Source of the DNA: Neodiprion pinetum
Lineage: Eukaryota; Arthropoda; Insecta; Hymenoptera; Diprionidae
Reading direction: 5' to 3'
Assembly: GCF_021155775.2 (NCBI RefSeq)
Contig: NC_060238.1
Span: 13,709,042-13,773,041 of the forward strand
Length of the DNA stretch: 64,000 nucleotides
Shown: positions 23,036 to 34,143 of the stretch, one piece after another
How the letters are laid out: each line of letters begins with the position of its first letter
Numbering within the stretch: the stretch's first letter is position 1
Notes under the pieces: generated by a model
Databases searched by the model: none
The model's input: only the letters and a program-made list of their open reading frames with translations
What the model was told of the DNA's origin: nothing
Made by a program: the position numbers and the translations under genes

Positions 23036-23720
23036 TCAGGTGAGCCTGGCATGGTCAGCTTTTGAATTTATTACAATAATATTAGCACCATCGTTACGAC
23101 GTACGTTGATCGCTCCGAATCTCCACCATACATGTTTATATCCTCGACTGAGTGCTAGTGCCACAGTCTGTTTCAGTAATTGATTGGTATCACGTGGTAA
23201 CAGTTCATTAATAAAAATGGGATTGGAACAATCCATCAAAAAAATCTCACGACACGTGAGAGATTTCTCGGCCCGCTTCTTTTCAATAATGAAATCACGA
23301 ATACCTGTGGAATTCATTTTGACAATGACTGAAAGCTTTGATCGAGCACGGGAGTGTTGTTGTATCGCGGATCCCACAGCTTGAATATCTCTCTTGAAAG
23401 CTTCACGAATTTTGAGAATGTCCGACATGAGTCGCTCAATTTTGAGAGATGAGAGAAATTGTTTACGATTTCTTCTTCGGATAGAGAAACATTAGACGGA
23501 ATGCCACCGAGTATCAATTCAGCAGATGGAGGCATGAAGTATGTGGACGATGCTCTGCTCGAAATTTGCTCAGCCGGAGATCAAATCCGTGCCTGCTCAT
23601 CTCTCAGATTTGCAGTTTCCGTTTCGGAGATCAGTGCATGATTTTCGAGAGCACTGAGACTACATGAAATGCTCTCTTGTGCAGTCGTCAATTTTAATAC
23701 ATCTTCACGAAGGGATGAGA
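23036..23720 (-). pseudogene. LINE ORF1 remnant
   Basis: The upstream part (about 23720-23560) reads as heptad-rich sequence. An in-frame stop is followed by a segment with ELILGGIPSNVSLSEEEIV. A frame change near 23430 leads to the last 130 codons (23428-23036) ending in WWRFGAINVRRNDGANIIVI, a C-terminal pattern common in the ORF1 of CR1/Daphne-type insect LINEs. It probably encoded an RNA-binding chaperone. Confidence 0.65.
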
Positions 23721-24150
23721 TGGACTGAGTCACGAAATTTCACGGCGAGTTTCTGCAAAATTTACTCACATCGAGTTTGTAATTGACGAGAGCTCAGTGT
23801 TAAATTTATGATTTAAATGTTGCAGCTGTTTCGCCATTTAGCCAAGAGAAGACAGTTCGGAAGATTTAGAATGATTCAAGGAGCCAGTGGGGGAACGGGG
23901 AGTAATAGATTATCGTTGCATAGAACATTGCAGAGAGCAGGAATCGCACATAAATTTACTGGCTAATTCTACATTTAGCGGATCAATTTCGTACTTTGAT
24001 ATAATGCAACTATGCATCGTATTAATTCTCTGCGCATGACTCTGATATCACAAATTTTACAAACCTGAGACACTGTTAAAGATAAGAGAATACTGTAATA
24101 AATGAACACTTTATTACTCTTTAATATACTTCATTTTATCATTATCACAG

Positions 24151-24277
24151 AGGAGTACACTTGGCGTGTGGCTGGTATTTCTGCCATCTTTTTCTTGTCT
24201 GCCTTCTTTGTCGCGTTGTCGCTAGGTAGCTACAAGTTCGATCGTGACAAATACTTGCAGAACGTTGAAAAATTCGA
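24151..24277 (+). CDS. Candidate coding exon with a membrane segment
   Basis: An acceptor (ATTATCACAG) precedes 127 nt that are open in one frame and end at a GTGAGT donor. The frame encodes a hydrophobic stretch (VAGISAIFFLSAFFVALSL) flanked by polar residues (SYKFDRDKYLQN), so it may be a transmembrane segment. Upstream phase is 1 and downstream phase is 2. It cannot splice directly to the PDZ exon at 27625, which needs phase 1 upstream. I do not recognise the protein, and a chance splice-bounded frame is possible. Confidence 0.35.
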
Positions 24278-24819
24278 GTGAGTACAGATATCGTAGGTAG
24301 CCGGCAATGAAGAGCTCAGTTGAGAGATAATAAGATAGAACCCAGAGACATATCGAATTCCATTGAGAAAGCGGGAAGGCTCGGTCGATATGTAAGAGTT
24401 CCGTTGGCCGATGATAAGTCAATGTTCCTTTGATGGTCGATAAAATGGAGCGCAGAGGTATAGAGTATTGATCGCAAAACCGGTCGATCGATAATGAGCG
24501 GCAGGTGGGAAGAGAGAGGTAAGCCCGATCGAAGTGCGCATGCCCAAGACAAAGTGATAGACAAGGCCCCCTCACACAATCATATTTGTACGTAGGTGTG
24601 AAATGGAGATTTGGAGGTTAGAATGAAATGAGTTGATTTTATTCACGAACTGCACGTAAATGCATTCACGGCGGACCAGATGAATTGTGCCGAGATAGTC
24701 GGATATATTGTTCGTGCTAAAGTCTGGAAGACAAAACTTCCGAAGGCAGAAGGCAGCAGCACAGAATCTTAAAATGCAGGATTCGATCTAGAATGAGACT
24801 GTTACTTACTGTTAAAGAG

Positions 24820-25633
24820 TGTATTATCGAAGCTTCTTCGTAGGCGAAGTTGCCTCGTAGTTTTGAATTGAACCTTTTTTATTAGTATGAAGGACAGAGG
24901 TTGAGGTTTTCTTGAATAAAAAACTCTTGCGTTTGAGCCATCGAATTATGAATGTTTATTGGCTCTTGTGGGAAAAGCCTTGCGGCATAAAAACCCACGA
25001 CGTATGAACGTTTATTTGTAAACGTATTAAAGCGTGTGTCGCACACGTAAATGTGTCGATTGTGTATATGAATGTGTAAATGGCTGTTACCGCCTGTTTG
25101 GCTCATGCCACCGCGATCTCGAATGCGTTTTGTATTGCGATTTTTTGTTCTATTCGATTCGATCGAATTTCGTATGATTTGTATTTGCCTTACTCCGAGG
25201 AGCGAACGTATATGAGAGTATATTTGGTCCTCTCGTGTTGGTAGTACACCAACAGCGCTTGGGCTGGTTGTATGGTGAAAGGGTGCAAGACCCTTGGTAT
25301 GTGTGTATGGGCACTCGGTCCCGTGTAAAATGAAAGATACTCGGGCCGTTCTCATCTACCTTACTCCGTAGAGCGAACGTGTACGAGAGTAGATTTGGGC
25401 CTCTCGTTTATGGTCGTGGTACGAGAGTACGCACGGGCTCTCTCGCGCACGACGTCACTGACGATCGTCACTAGACGGGCGACCGAACTGGACTGTTTTT
25501 TAAAAAATGAATAATGCGCGCTCGCCTCCTCGTCTACGCGAGATTTGGCATTCCTGCGGAGACGAGTCGTTCAAGCGCGGCTCGCATGGAGATCGCAATG
25601 ACACGGGCACAAACGACGCTCAGGCACTGAACA
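24820..25633 (-). repeat. Solo LTR of the BEL/Pao family
   Basis: 814 bp, the reverse complement of the LTR family at 2397-3222 with moderate divergence and small indels. It is bounded by TGTATTAT on the left and CTGAACA on the right, and flanked by the exact 5-bp duplication AAGAG (24815-24819 and 25634-25638). It arose by recombination between the two LTRs of a full insertion. Confidence 0.93.
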
Positions 25634-25749
25634 AAGAGCAAAAGCTGTAGATAGAGAGAGAGTGCGCTAGCGTCACGCATTTTTCATTACGGATGTCTAC
25701 TTCTACGACTGAACTTCGTTCCCAGCGGATGTCCTCCGATCGCATACGT

Positions 25750-27355
25750 TTTTTTGATCTCAAGACTCGATTGACGGATGCTTATGAAAAAAATTACAGA
25801 ATTCCATTACTAGAAGACCTTTTATGTGAATCAATTTGGGCGCGAAGGGCCACTCCAAAGGTTCTGATAAAAATTCTAGAGATTAAAAATCGTTATATTT
25901 CGAAATTTGGTCGATGTAGCAAAACTTTTTTTTCATTTTATTTCTTCAAGGGTATATCACCCTCACGAATGATTTGAGATTTTTGTGAGTTGTGCGCGAT
26001 TGCGAAAATTACGATTCTTGCCCTTTTTTGCGATGCTTTTACTATTTTGACTAGGTCTTGAAAAAAAGTTGTCTAAATAACTAAAGAATATCGAAATTTG
26101 CCTTTTCAATATCACTATACATAACATTCAGCTTAGGCATCTTGTATATGAGAGAATTGAGTTGATGAAATGTCGTATTTCATTGCTAAATATAAGTCGT
26201 AACAATTTTTTTTTTCTGATGATACATTGTCCTCGTCACTTGATCCTATTAACTTTTCGAGCCTATGTCCTAAATACGAAAAATTCTTGGAGGAGATCAT
26301 TCGCTTCTATTGTGTTATCTGAAGGAAGAACCCAGCATCATGAAATTTTCAATAAAATGAAGACATATCAATCAAAAATGTATACATTACGATGAGAATG
26401 ATGCTGGTATCAATGGAATCAAAGGGTACTGTTGCTGTTGTACTAATGGCTTGCCATCAATTAGATATCGATCTCATGTAGCCATTCTTGTATACCACCT
26501 ATCTTACGGCTAGTACTCATCAAAAATAATTCGATCCGCGCAAATGCTGAAAAAATTATTTAACGTGGAAAATGTTTATCCAATTGCAGATGAAAACAGC
26601 AACGAGGACAAGATATCATCTCCACCATAAATATTTAGTTGCAAGGCATACTTTCATATTTAAGGATGACAGCATCAAACAATTTCTCTCACATATTTGT
26701 TCAAAATAGTGACTATTAATTGCGACTAGTAACGTATTCCGTAATGATATGCAGTCACGAACGACGTTCTTATAAGAATTTTTCAATCCTACATATTATT
26801 ATTATAATTATCGCCAGTATTGTATTTTATTCAGAATATCTGATTTACGATTAGACTTGTTGATGAACAGTGGAAATATTTCAACAAAAATTCTTACAAC
26901 ATTTTTATTTAGCCCTAAAATACGACAATTAATCAACTCAATGCTCTCATATACAGAGTGGCCAGGTTGAATGTTGGGTAAAGTGATATTGAGAAGACAA
27001 ATCTCGATATTCTATAGCTATTCAGACAACTTTTTCTCAAGGCCTGATCAAAATAGTAAAAGCATTGCAAGAAAGTGCGAAAATCGTAATTTTCGACGTG
27101 GTGCAATACTCAGAAAAATCGCGAATGATCCATAGGAGTAACATACGCCTGAAGAAATGAAATTAGGAAAAAAAAGATGTATTTCATTGATTGGATTTCG
27201 AAATATAACGATTTTTAATTCTATCGAATTTTTTTCGGCACCTTCGCAGTGGCCCCTCACGTCCAATTAGTTCACGTAAAAGGTCTTTTGGTAATGCATA
27301 CCCATAATGTTTTGTATGAGGATACGTTAATCGAGTCTTGAGATAGAAAATCGGA
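25750..27355. repeat. Long imperfect inverted repeat, arms about 430 bp
   Basis: The left arm (about 25750-26190) and the reverse complement of the right arm (about 26930-27355) align nearly end to end. Shared blocks include CTCAAGACTCGATT, AAAAATCGTTATATTTCGAA, GAAAATTACGATT, GCTTTTACTATTTTGA and TATATGAGAG. Arms look roughly 75-80% identical by eye; the spacer is about 740 bp. A 94-codon plus-strand frame (25693-25977) and a 72-codon minus-strand frame (27048-27266) both lie in the arms and look like chance frames. It could be a long-inverted-repeat transposon or an inverted duplication. Confidence 0.8.
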
Positions 27356-27624
27356 TGCATAAAATGTTACATTTCACCCCCCCCCCCCGAGAGTGTGGAG
27401 GGGGTTATTGACTTATGAACCGCTGGGCGCATGTTTTTCTGACCTAAGAAATATTCCCGAACAGGTAATTTGAGAATCCGCAAACATGGGCATTTAGCCT
27501 CTCTTAACCAGGGATACCCTTTGATTCCAGAATTTACGCATGTGTTTGAATATGCATACCCTCTGATCATCTCTGATCAAGAAATAAATGGATCAGACTT
27601 GGATTTGGAAATTTTTTGTTTCAG

Positions 27625-27749
27625 CACGTGGCTTTGGAATGCGAGTAGTCGGGGGTAAGACTGGGGTCGACGGTCGAATGTTCGCTTACATTGTGTGGAC
27701 GGTTCCCGGGGGACCTGCAGACAAGGCAGGACTTCAGCAAGGAGACAAG
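27625..27749 (+). CDS. Host gene exon: first half of a PDZ domain (RIM/Piccolo/Fife type)
   Basis: Acceptor TTTGTTTCAG at 27615-27624 and donor GTAATG at 27750 bound 125 nt. Upstream phase is 1 and downstream phase is 0. The frame encodes GFGMRVVGGKTG, the carboxylate-binding loop of a PDZ domain, then AYIVWTVPGGPADKAGL and QQGDK, the helix and strand core. The next exon at 44174 starts in phase 0 and completes the domain. The GMRVVGGK loop and VLEWG continuation most resemble presynaptic active-zone scaffolds of the RIM, Piccolo and Fife families; I cannot choose between them. The rest of the gene lies outside the window or in small exons I did not find. Confidence 0.85.
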
Positions 27750-28732
27750 GTAATGTAACAAATTTCTTTTTACTACTTTTTCTCTTTCATACCGTTTCTT
27801 GGTTTTGAATGAAATTTTAATTTTGTTCGTAAGGTTTTCATTCAAAAATAAAACCAAAAATCAGTGAATTTGGAACAATGTTTTCATATATTATTATTTA
27901 TCATGATCATGGTATCTTGAATCTGCTAAATCTTGAATTTTTTCTTCATTTGAAGATCTTATTCTATGAGACCAATTTCATTTATCTTACTCAATCCAAA
28001 GAAAATTCATATATGGTGGAATGACCTTCTTACTTTCGTAGACAGCATTTTCTCGTGAATGAGTTCATTACATACCGAGATTCAAAAGAATCGTATATTT
28101 AGTTATCACGATAAAGCGGGAAAGCTACAAATATAAGCATAAACGGAGAGAATAGAAAATCACAAGCCTAATACTACGCAAAAACCAAGGAAATTGGATG
28201 AAAGCACGTATATCTCACAATAATTTAGTAAAGTTGCCTACTTCTATTTGCCCGCAAAATAGAGTAAGACGGAATATAAAAAAAAATTTAAACATGAATT
28301 GAAGGACTATTGCGTAGTAAGTTTACACTCGAGCGATAGCTTGTTACGTACTAGCTGCCGTCGTACATACCAGATTCGATATATGTCACACATACATCCA
28401 AAATATACAAACGTATTGGGTAATGACCGATCTATTCGCTGATATACTTCGCTTACTTCCAACGAAAAGAACTAGTGAATTTTAGAAGTCATAACAATAT
28501 ATATTTATATCTTCTTTTTCATGATAAACACACTACAAAGAAAAACAACGGATAGATCGTTTTTTTTTGTACTGTAATTGACAATATAATACTCAGCAAT
28601 TTCCACTTTCCACGCAAAGGCCTGTCATGAGAAATTTTACTTCAACAATATGGAATATCCATTTCGAAACAAGGGACGGAAGAATATGAAATATTGATTG
28701 GATTTTTTTTAATACATCGAAATTCATGATAT
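27750..28732. other. Intron sequence, nothing recognised
   Basis: Start of the 16.4-kb intron (27750-44173) between the two PDZ exons. AT-rich, no frame or repeat that I can name. Confidence 0.5.
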
Positions 28733-29607
28733 AAGTAGATATGAAGGGGGGTTCTGCGTCAATTTTCTTTACCGCCCTCAGCGGGAGCTGCAAGGATGCG
28801 TCTCGCCTGTAGTCGGTGTGTTACCGACCTAAGCTAACCTGACCAAACCCATCCTTACCTCACCTGCAAGATGGCAGACTGACCTGCAATATGGCTGACT
28901 AACCTGCAAGATGGTGGACTGACCCGCAAGATGGCTGACCGACTTGAAAGATGGCTGAGTGACCTGCAAGATGTCTGACTAGCCTGCAAGATGGTGGACA
29001 AGATGACGGAGCATGTATTCGGTGTGTTACAGACCTAAGCTAAGCTGAACCAACCCAACCTATACTAACCTAACCAATGTAAACAACAAGATGGCTGGAG
29101 CAAGATGGCTGACAATATAACGGAACACGTTACCCACGTTAGCTAACCCAACCTAATGCACGTAAACAACAACATGGCGGACAAGATTGCAAAGCAAGAT
29201 GGCGATGCAGGATGACGAGGTGGTATGGAAAAATGGCAGGCGGAATATAACATTTCAAAAATAATAATATCGGGATATGCCGAATAGATTCTGTTGTAAT
29301 ATATGGACAAATTCATATTCTTGATTAATGGCCAGAATGAAACTTGACGAGCCATCTATTGGCCAGCGATAGTTTTGCGTAGCGAGACGAGCTCGCGCGG
29401 GACCGAACGCGCCAAGATTCAATCTAGCTCTCTCTACTCCTGGACTCCTTGTTAATAGGACATGCCGCACTGTTCATTATGTAAATAGTTATTATACTCT
29501 AATAAACTACATTAATATTAATTGCATAAAACCACACTCCCTATTATATATCCACAGATTCTTTTGCACTAATGGACGCGATGGCGACACTGTGATTAAG
29601 TAAGCTG
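28733..29607 (+). repeat. LTR-like repeat with CAAGATGGC array, copy 1
   Basis: It begins AAGTAGATATG and ends near GATTAAGTAAG. Throughout, it matches the reverse complement of 42663-43206. It contains about ten CAAGATGG-type motifs in 20-24-bp units (28867-29200), interspersed with CTAACCTAACC-like tracts. A separate 265-bp solo LTR (29292-29556) has been inserted into it. The partner copy ends at a retroviral-type primer binding site, so this is probably the LTR, or LTR end, of a retroelement. Confidence 0.75.
29292..29556 (+). repeat. Solo LTR inserted in the CAAGATGGC repeat
   Basis: Starts TGTTGTAATATATGG and ends TATATATCCACA. It is flanked by the exact 5-bp duplication GATTC (29287-29291 and 29557-29561). 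An AATAAA signal lies at 29501-29506. Removing it restores colinearity with the second copy of the host repeat. The 265-bp length and TGTTG...CA ends resemble Copia-type LTRs. Confidence 0.88.
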
Positions 29608-29845
29608 GGAATGTTGATGATGACCCATAAAATTTCGGGTTTTTTGTTTGTTGTTTTGATTGTTTATCCCAGGCATATTTTCCATTCGGAGAAAGTGTTA
29701 CAAAAATAAATATTTATAGCTATAGGTAAGGGAAATACACGTAGAATAACTGTAGGATATTTGGAATACGCATTTTTGTTTACCAATGGCTAAAAAATTT
29801 TATCATTTACATTATACCAATTTGTACACAGTACCACTAATCGGA

Positions 29846-31020
29846 TTATATGCGACGATGCGGCTCATGCAAGATCATACAGTAGGCTGAAGTGTTTGGC
29901 GGGAATTTCATGCTAGTGTCAAATTCTAATCGAATGTCCACAGGTCCAGTTTTCAATGATTCGTTCTCCTTGGAGAAATCGATGACGATGTGGGGAGCTT
30001 GGTTTATACATTCACGCTTCGATAGCAAAGGTTCAGCTTCTTTGTTATAGTAGGCCGTTTAAAACCGGACATACCTATCATAGAGATTGGCATACTGATT
30101 ATTGAATATATCAAGATTTGAATTTCCGTGGCGATAATACTGTGAGTGGAGGAAGAGTTTTACATCTCTGATTCGATAACGATTCGGCATTTTTCTGCGG
30201 TTCGTTTCTCCTTGCAATTTGAAATCCCAGAACGTCATATCTCGGCTCCTCCAACTGTGTCGATGTCTTGACTGCCCATACATGCCACGTCGTTAGAGAG
30301 AGCATCGGATACATGTACGTTTCCCAAGAACGAAAACTCATGGATATGGCCGGATCCATGGCAATGTAGTTGAGTAACTGGATTTTCGGTTTATCGGCCA
30401 GTTTTATGTAGGGCAGCAACCACTCGATTTTATTAAGGGTAATTTTGAAGTTTTCCGTGGGTGGGGTCTGAATCACCACATTCAAATCGGTGTTGAAACG
30501 TGTGAGAATCAACTCGTGTTTGCCATTGACGATGATTCGACAGTAATCTTCGGCGAAGCCCAGCATATAATTCGACGGTAGAACAGCGTCGAAATTTTCA
30601 GAAGCATCAGTTAGTTCGGTATCGCCGCTCAACCAACTGGTATTCTCTAGACTATATTGCTGACCCGTACTTAGGGATAAGTGCCCCTTCATAACGCTGG
30701 TGATACCAAAATTTTCATTCCGATCAATCTCCACACCGTTCAACTTATAGCGAACTTCCTCAAACAAATGACAATCAGCCGTATCGATCAATTTCGTAAC
30801 CGCCCCCGCAGTCACGTTATCATCCTTTGTAATTTTTCCATGAATGTGTAGAAAACTTTTATTAGGCAGTAGACACAACTCTTGATGCTGAACAGCAATG
30901 TGGATCTCATCGTTGTTCTGAAAGGTAGATGATGCAAACGACTGATGAGCATGAATCTCAGGGTGCGTGATCGAATCGTCGAATGTTATAGATTTCTGTA
31001 TTCTTATCGTCTCCTCCGTG
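29846..31020 (-). pseudogene. Double-jelly-roll major capsid protein, broken
   Basis: On the minus strand the frame enters near 31020 without an ATG and runs in one frame to about 30240. It then shifts (30283-30059 frame) and ends in a third segment (30028-29846). Recognisable motifs: CLLPNKSFLHIHGK, FEEVRYKLNGVEIDR, NYMLGFAEDYCRIIVN, KIEWLLPYIKL, SFRSWETYMYP, then in the last segment NESLKTGPVDIRLEF and NTSAYCMILH. These match the double-jelly-roll-like capsid family widespread in insect genomes. In a live element it would form the icosahedral shell. At least two frameshifts and the missing start make it non-functional. Confidence 0.85.
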
Positions 31021-31249
31021 GTAATATATACAGAATGTAGAGAATGCGAATTCTTATTTTTCTGAATTCCTACGTGATCGAAGTCCTAGGCTACGAATAA
31101 ACCGAGTGTTTAGACATGTCAGCTTCGTCAGAGATCTCGGCTCCATTGGAGGTGGTTGGCAAGTGATGACGTTTGGCCATAAAGTCTTACTTTTATAGTT
31201 GCTACTACATTTTTTTGTCTCAAACACAATCCCCATTATTTCAGAGACT

Positions 31250-31982
31250 TCACATGTAATCGCACGGTTATGGTTTCGCCGCGAAAATTGATTAATTCGC
31301 CGTCTTGATCAACTATTCTCAGCTGTGAGCGATGTATCGACTGTACAGGGATCGGGAGGCAAATGACTTTGGTGGGCACTTCGATGATCTCATATCCTGA
31401 TGGAACAGTTGGAAAAAATCATAAATCGTGTAAACTAGACGATCGTTCATGTATGCTCCTGTCGTTATATTGCACTCGACGCGCAGAGAGCTGACTTTCA
31501 GTATAGCTACCGGCAATTCAGATCTATAAGTGATGGACTTGGTAGCTGCATTGCTTTGAATCCCATTGAACGTCCAATGCAATCCCGCGGTCTTAAGTCC
31601 ACCCTTTGATTACATGGAATTTCAGCGCTCAACTCGTTGTTGTTGGCTCGCGCACTGAGGGTAATGTCTTGGGGCAGTACCTTGGATAGAAAACTGTTAA
31701 TATCTTCAATTTCATAGCTTCCTGTGGGTATTGTGATGGATTCTCGATCACAATTTGACCGCGTTATGCGAAATTTATTACAGCCCTTTTCAATATCACC
31801 ATCGAATTGAATATGAGCAATTCAACGAGTCCGAGAACATAGTTTTTCGGTGATGACAACTCAATTGGGGGGAAATATTGCGCCTCCAGCACGGATGATT
31901 CACTCGACAACATTAACGTAAACGAATCCGCCACGACTAACGCTACCCTTTTCATAGACGCCCGCTGAGGAATTAGAGACAT
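31250..31982 (-). pseudogene. Probable penton-like minor capsid protein, broken
   Basis: An N-terminal piece (31982-31764) has AQYFPPIELSSPKNYVLGLVELL. After frame changes a second piece (31582-31319) reads GIQSNAATKSITYRSELPVA, SSLRVECNITTGAYMND and YTIYDFF, and sequence near 31250-31310 (LRIVDQDGELINF-like) closes it. The protein sits next to the capsid gene and is of the size expected of a penton. The penton assignment is by position and size, not by a diagnostic motif. Several frameshifts are present. Confidence 0.6.
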
Positions 31983-32239
31983 AAATGACCGGAAATCACA
32001 GTATTATAATAAAGGGTGAAATCACCCGTTTTGCCCCCTTTTGATGATCTAGTAGTCATCATAGATAAAAGACGTTTATAAACCTCTTATGTCTTTAAAA
32101 AGAATAAGTTTGCTGCGTCAACCAACATTATTGTAAAAAACAGTCTTGTTTCAGACTTAAAACGAGAAACACATATCTTGCAATTAAAGCTTTTTCACGA
32201 TATTTTATTTACGCCTTTGATTTTGGCTTGATAATCAAA

Positions 32240-32600
32240 CTCACGGATCCATATTCATTTCCGTAACGTCAAAGAACGTTACAGTATTATAATCGTGATA
32301 TCTCTTATGATTGTATTTTACGCTACCAACACCGAGATGTCTCATCAGTTCTTTGTGTGGTTGGAAATCACCAAAGCTATTGAAATGAACAACCTGATCA
32401 GCACTTTTCTTGTTTGCAACTCAATGTGTTCCAGGGCCAGTCTTATCATCCATATTAATAATTGCTGATTTAGGCTTTTTCAACCTCAATTTTAGTAGAT
32501 CATTCCGCATGTTTACGCCGCGAAAATGTGAAAATTTCATGTCTTTTGCGTACTTGCGTAGATCAAAACCGGTAAGAGCTCGGTGAAGTAGCAGTCTTAG
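32240..32600 (-). pseudogene. Adenain-like cysteine protease remnant
   Basis: On the minus strand ALTGFDLRKYAKDMK is followed by FRGVNMRNDL, IINMDDKTGPGTH, a stop where Trp is usual, then VVHFNSFGDFQPHKEL and VKYNHKRYHDYNT. This is the pattern of the Ulp1/adenovirus-type protease of Polintons and relatives, which processes virion proteins. The active-site His region (GTH) and the acidic SFGD region survive. The region that should hold the catalytic Cys is replaced by unrelated sequence, so it is dead. It follows the minor virion gene with a frame change. Confidence 0.75.
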
Positions 32601-32947
32601 TTTTTTGTCGGTCGTAAGTGCAGACCCATACCTTCTCCGTAGGGTTTCAGGTATAATCCTTTACCCAAAGCAATCGCCTTTATTGGGGCGTTATGTCGTT
32701 TGATCTTATTTAACTGATGTTTGTTTGCATTGGCGTCATTTTCGGCTTTAGCTACGCCTGCAGCACTTCCAGCTAGAACCCCCGTAGCACTGAGACCGGC
32801 CAGAATTGGAATGCGTAAAGGGAGAATACCTCCAATGTTATCAGATAGGGGTATAATGCGAGGTACATGTGTTTTCTTTCTAGCGAGCTTTACCGCTGAA
32901 CGAGCACCTGACAGCGCTGTCGCAACAGCCATATGAATAGGCTGCAT
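32597..32947 (-). pseudogene. Minor virion protein with hydrophobic segment and basic tail (pX-like)
   Basis: 116 codons from an ATG at 32947. A basic N-terminal half (SAVKLARKKTHVPRIIPL) is followed by a hydrophobic, glycine/alanine-rich stretch (LPLRIPILAGLSATGVLAGSAAGVAKA) and a basic C-terminus with the repeat-like LKPYGEGMGLHLRP. The order resembles membrane-active minor core proteins in Polinton-like and adenovirus-like elements; the functional name is inferred. The frame itself is open, but its neighbour protease is broken. Confidence 0.6.
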
Positions 32948-33218
32948 TGTTTTTTTTTTTTTTTTGCAGCCTTAATAAGGGATTCGAAATTAATTGCACT
33001 CTTCCTCCGTTTAGTCCTCAAACTCGTTATACGACGCTTAGCATCTGTTTACACTTTTCCATTTGTTCTTGTGGCGCCAAGTCCCGCTCGCTTTCCCATT
33101 AAACTCATTTAAAGTTGAGATTCAGTTTGGATTGTATTGGTGACCTACCAGGCTACGGCTTTTTCACTCATGCTAGCGTCTTTAGCTAAGACACGACTCC
33201 ACGCCTTCTCGACGAACA

Positions 33219-33476
33219 CTATATCAGCTTGATTTCTTGCAGCACTGTTATCCTGATTCTAGAGTACGCAATATCTTGTTCTTCACATGCGGCGGCCAAC
33301 GGGTTGATACCAGGATTACCACGAGGTAACCTCTTTGACAGTTTTGAACCGGGTCCGCGGTACTGATACCCTGGCACATGTAATTCAACAGGAAGATGAT
33401 TGATGATTTCATTTAATAGACCTTCACCACATTTCATGCATGTGCATATCGCCATGGTCAAACAACAACTGACCAC
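33219..33476 (-). pseudogene. Phospholipase-A2-like domain protein, truncated
   Basis: The middle of the frame reads PVELHVPGYQYRGPGSKLSK, then GNPGINPLAAACEEQDIAYS. This matches the insect PLA2-like domain: the calcium loop YxGPG and the catalytic HD dyad region, here EEQDIAYS with Q where His is expected. Loss of that His would abolish lipase activity. The C-terminal half is frameshifted or missing. In viruses the domain helps particles cross membranes. It is the first gene of the minus-strand block, divergent from the ATPase gene 65 bp away. Confidence 0.75.
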
Positions 33477-33540
33477 ATTTCTATAAAAGAAATGAACTTA
33501 TATGTAAACATCTTAGTCCTCGTCGTCATGTTAATCGAGC

Positions 33541-34143
33541 ACCATGAAATTCGAAGAGCAAACAAATGAATTACCTGTTGCGAATTCCGATAAAATGGTT
33601 CAACGAGCAAAAAAGACAACAAAACGCCATGGAAAATTAATGCCAAATACAGTGAGAGCAGTTTTTTGTGGTCCATCTAATTGTAGTAAGACTAACGCCC
33701 TACTCTCGCTTATCATCCACGGCAATGGATTGAGATTCAAAAATGTCTACGTCTATTCAAAATCACTGATACGGCCAAAGTATCAATTTTTGCAAAAGTT
33801 ATAACAACCGGTGCAGAGTGTAGGTTATAATCCGTCCGCTGAAAACAAGGAGGTTATGAAACCTGAAGATGCACACCCAAATTCCATCATGATTTCCGAT
33901 GATTTCGCATGCAAGAAGCAAAATAATATCAGAGCATACTTCGGCATGGGTAGCATTGGAATGTCGATAGCTTTTATCTCAGCCAGACGTATGCGCGTAT
34001 TCCAAAACACCTCGTGCATGACAATGCAAATTTGCTGGTATTGTTTCGCTCGGATGAAATGAATATGAAACATATTTACATTGACCATGTCAACACCGAC
34101 ATGACCTATCAGCAATTGAAAGACTTATGCTCAGCGTGCTAGA
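33541..34143 (+). pseudogene. Genome-packaging ATPase (A32/FtsK-HerA type), broken
   Basis: The ATG lies at 33544. The first frame (33544-33804) has a Walker A motif FCGPSNCSKTNALLSL and NGLRFKNVYVYSKSL. It stops at 33802 and resumes at 33811-34062 with the Walker B segment SIMISDDFACKKQNNIRAYFGMG. Another frame change then gives the tail up to about 34143. In Polinton-like elements this enzyme pumps DNA into capsids. The Walker A lysine and Walker B acidic pair remain; the stop and frameshift inactivate it. Confidence 0.8.

Larger units (their letters stand above)
21545..23960 (-). mobile_element. CR1/Daphne-like LINE lacking its 3' part
   Basis: On the minus strand: an ORF1 with coiled coil (about 23900-23036), then ORF2 endonuclease (about 22985-22060), a linker, and the very beginning of the RT region, which stops near 21550. 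The RT core, RNase region and 3' tail are absent. LINEs normally lose 5' sequence, so loss of the 3' part implies later deletion or replacement at about 21545. The hammerhead-like motif lies just beyond that edge. Confidence 0.75.

Noticed and set aside
25693..25977. 94-codon plus-strand frame after the solo LTR
   Set aside because: It lies mostly in the long inverted repeat; the other arm does not keep the same frame, so protein conservation is not supported.
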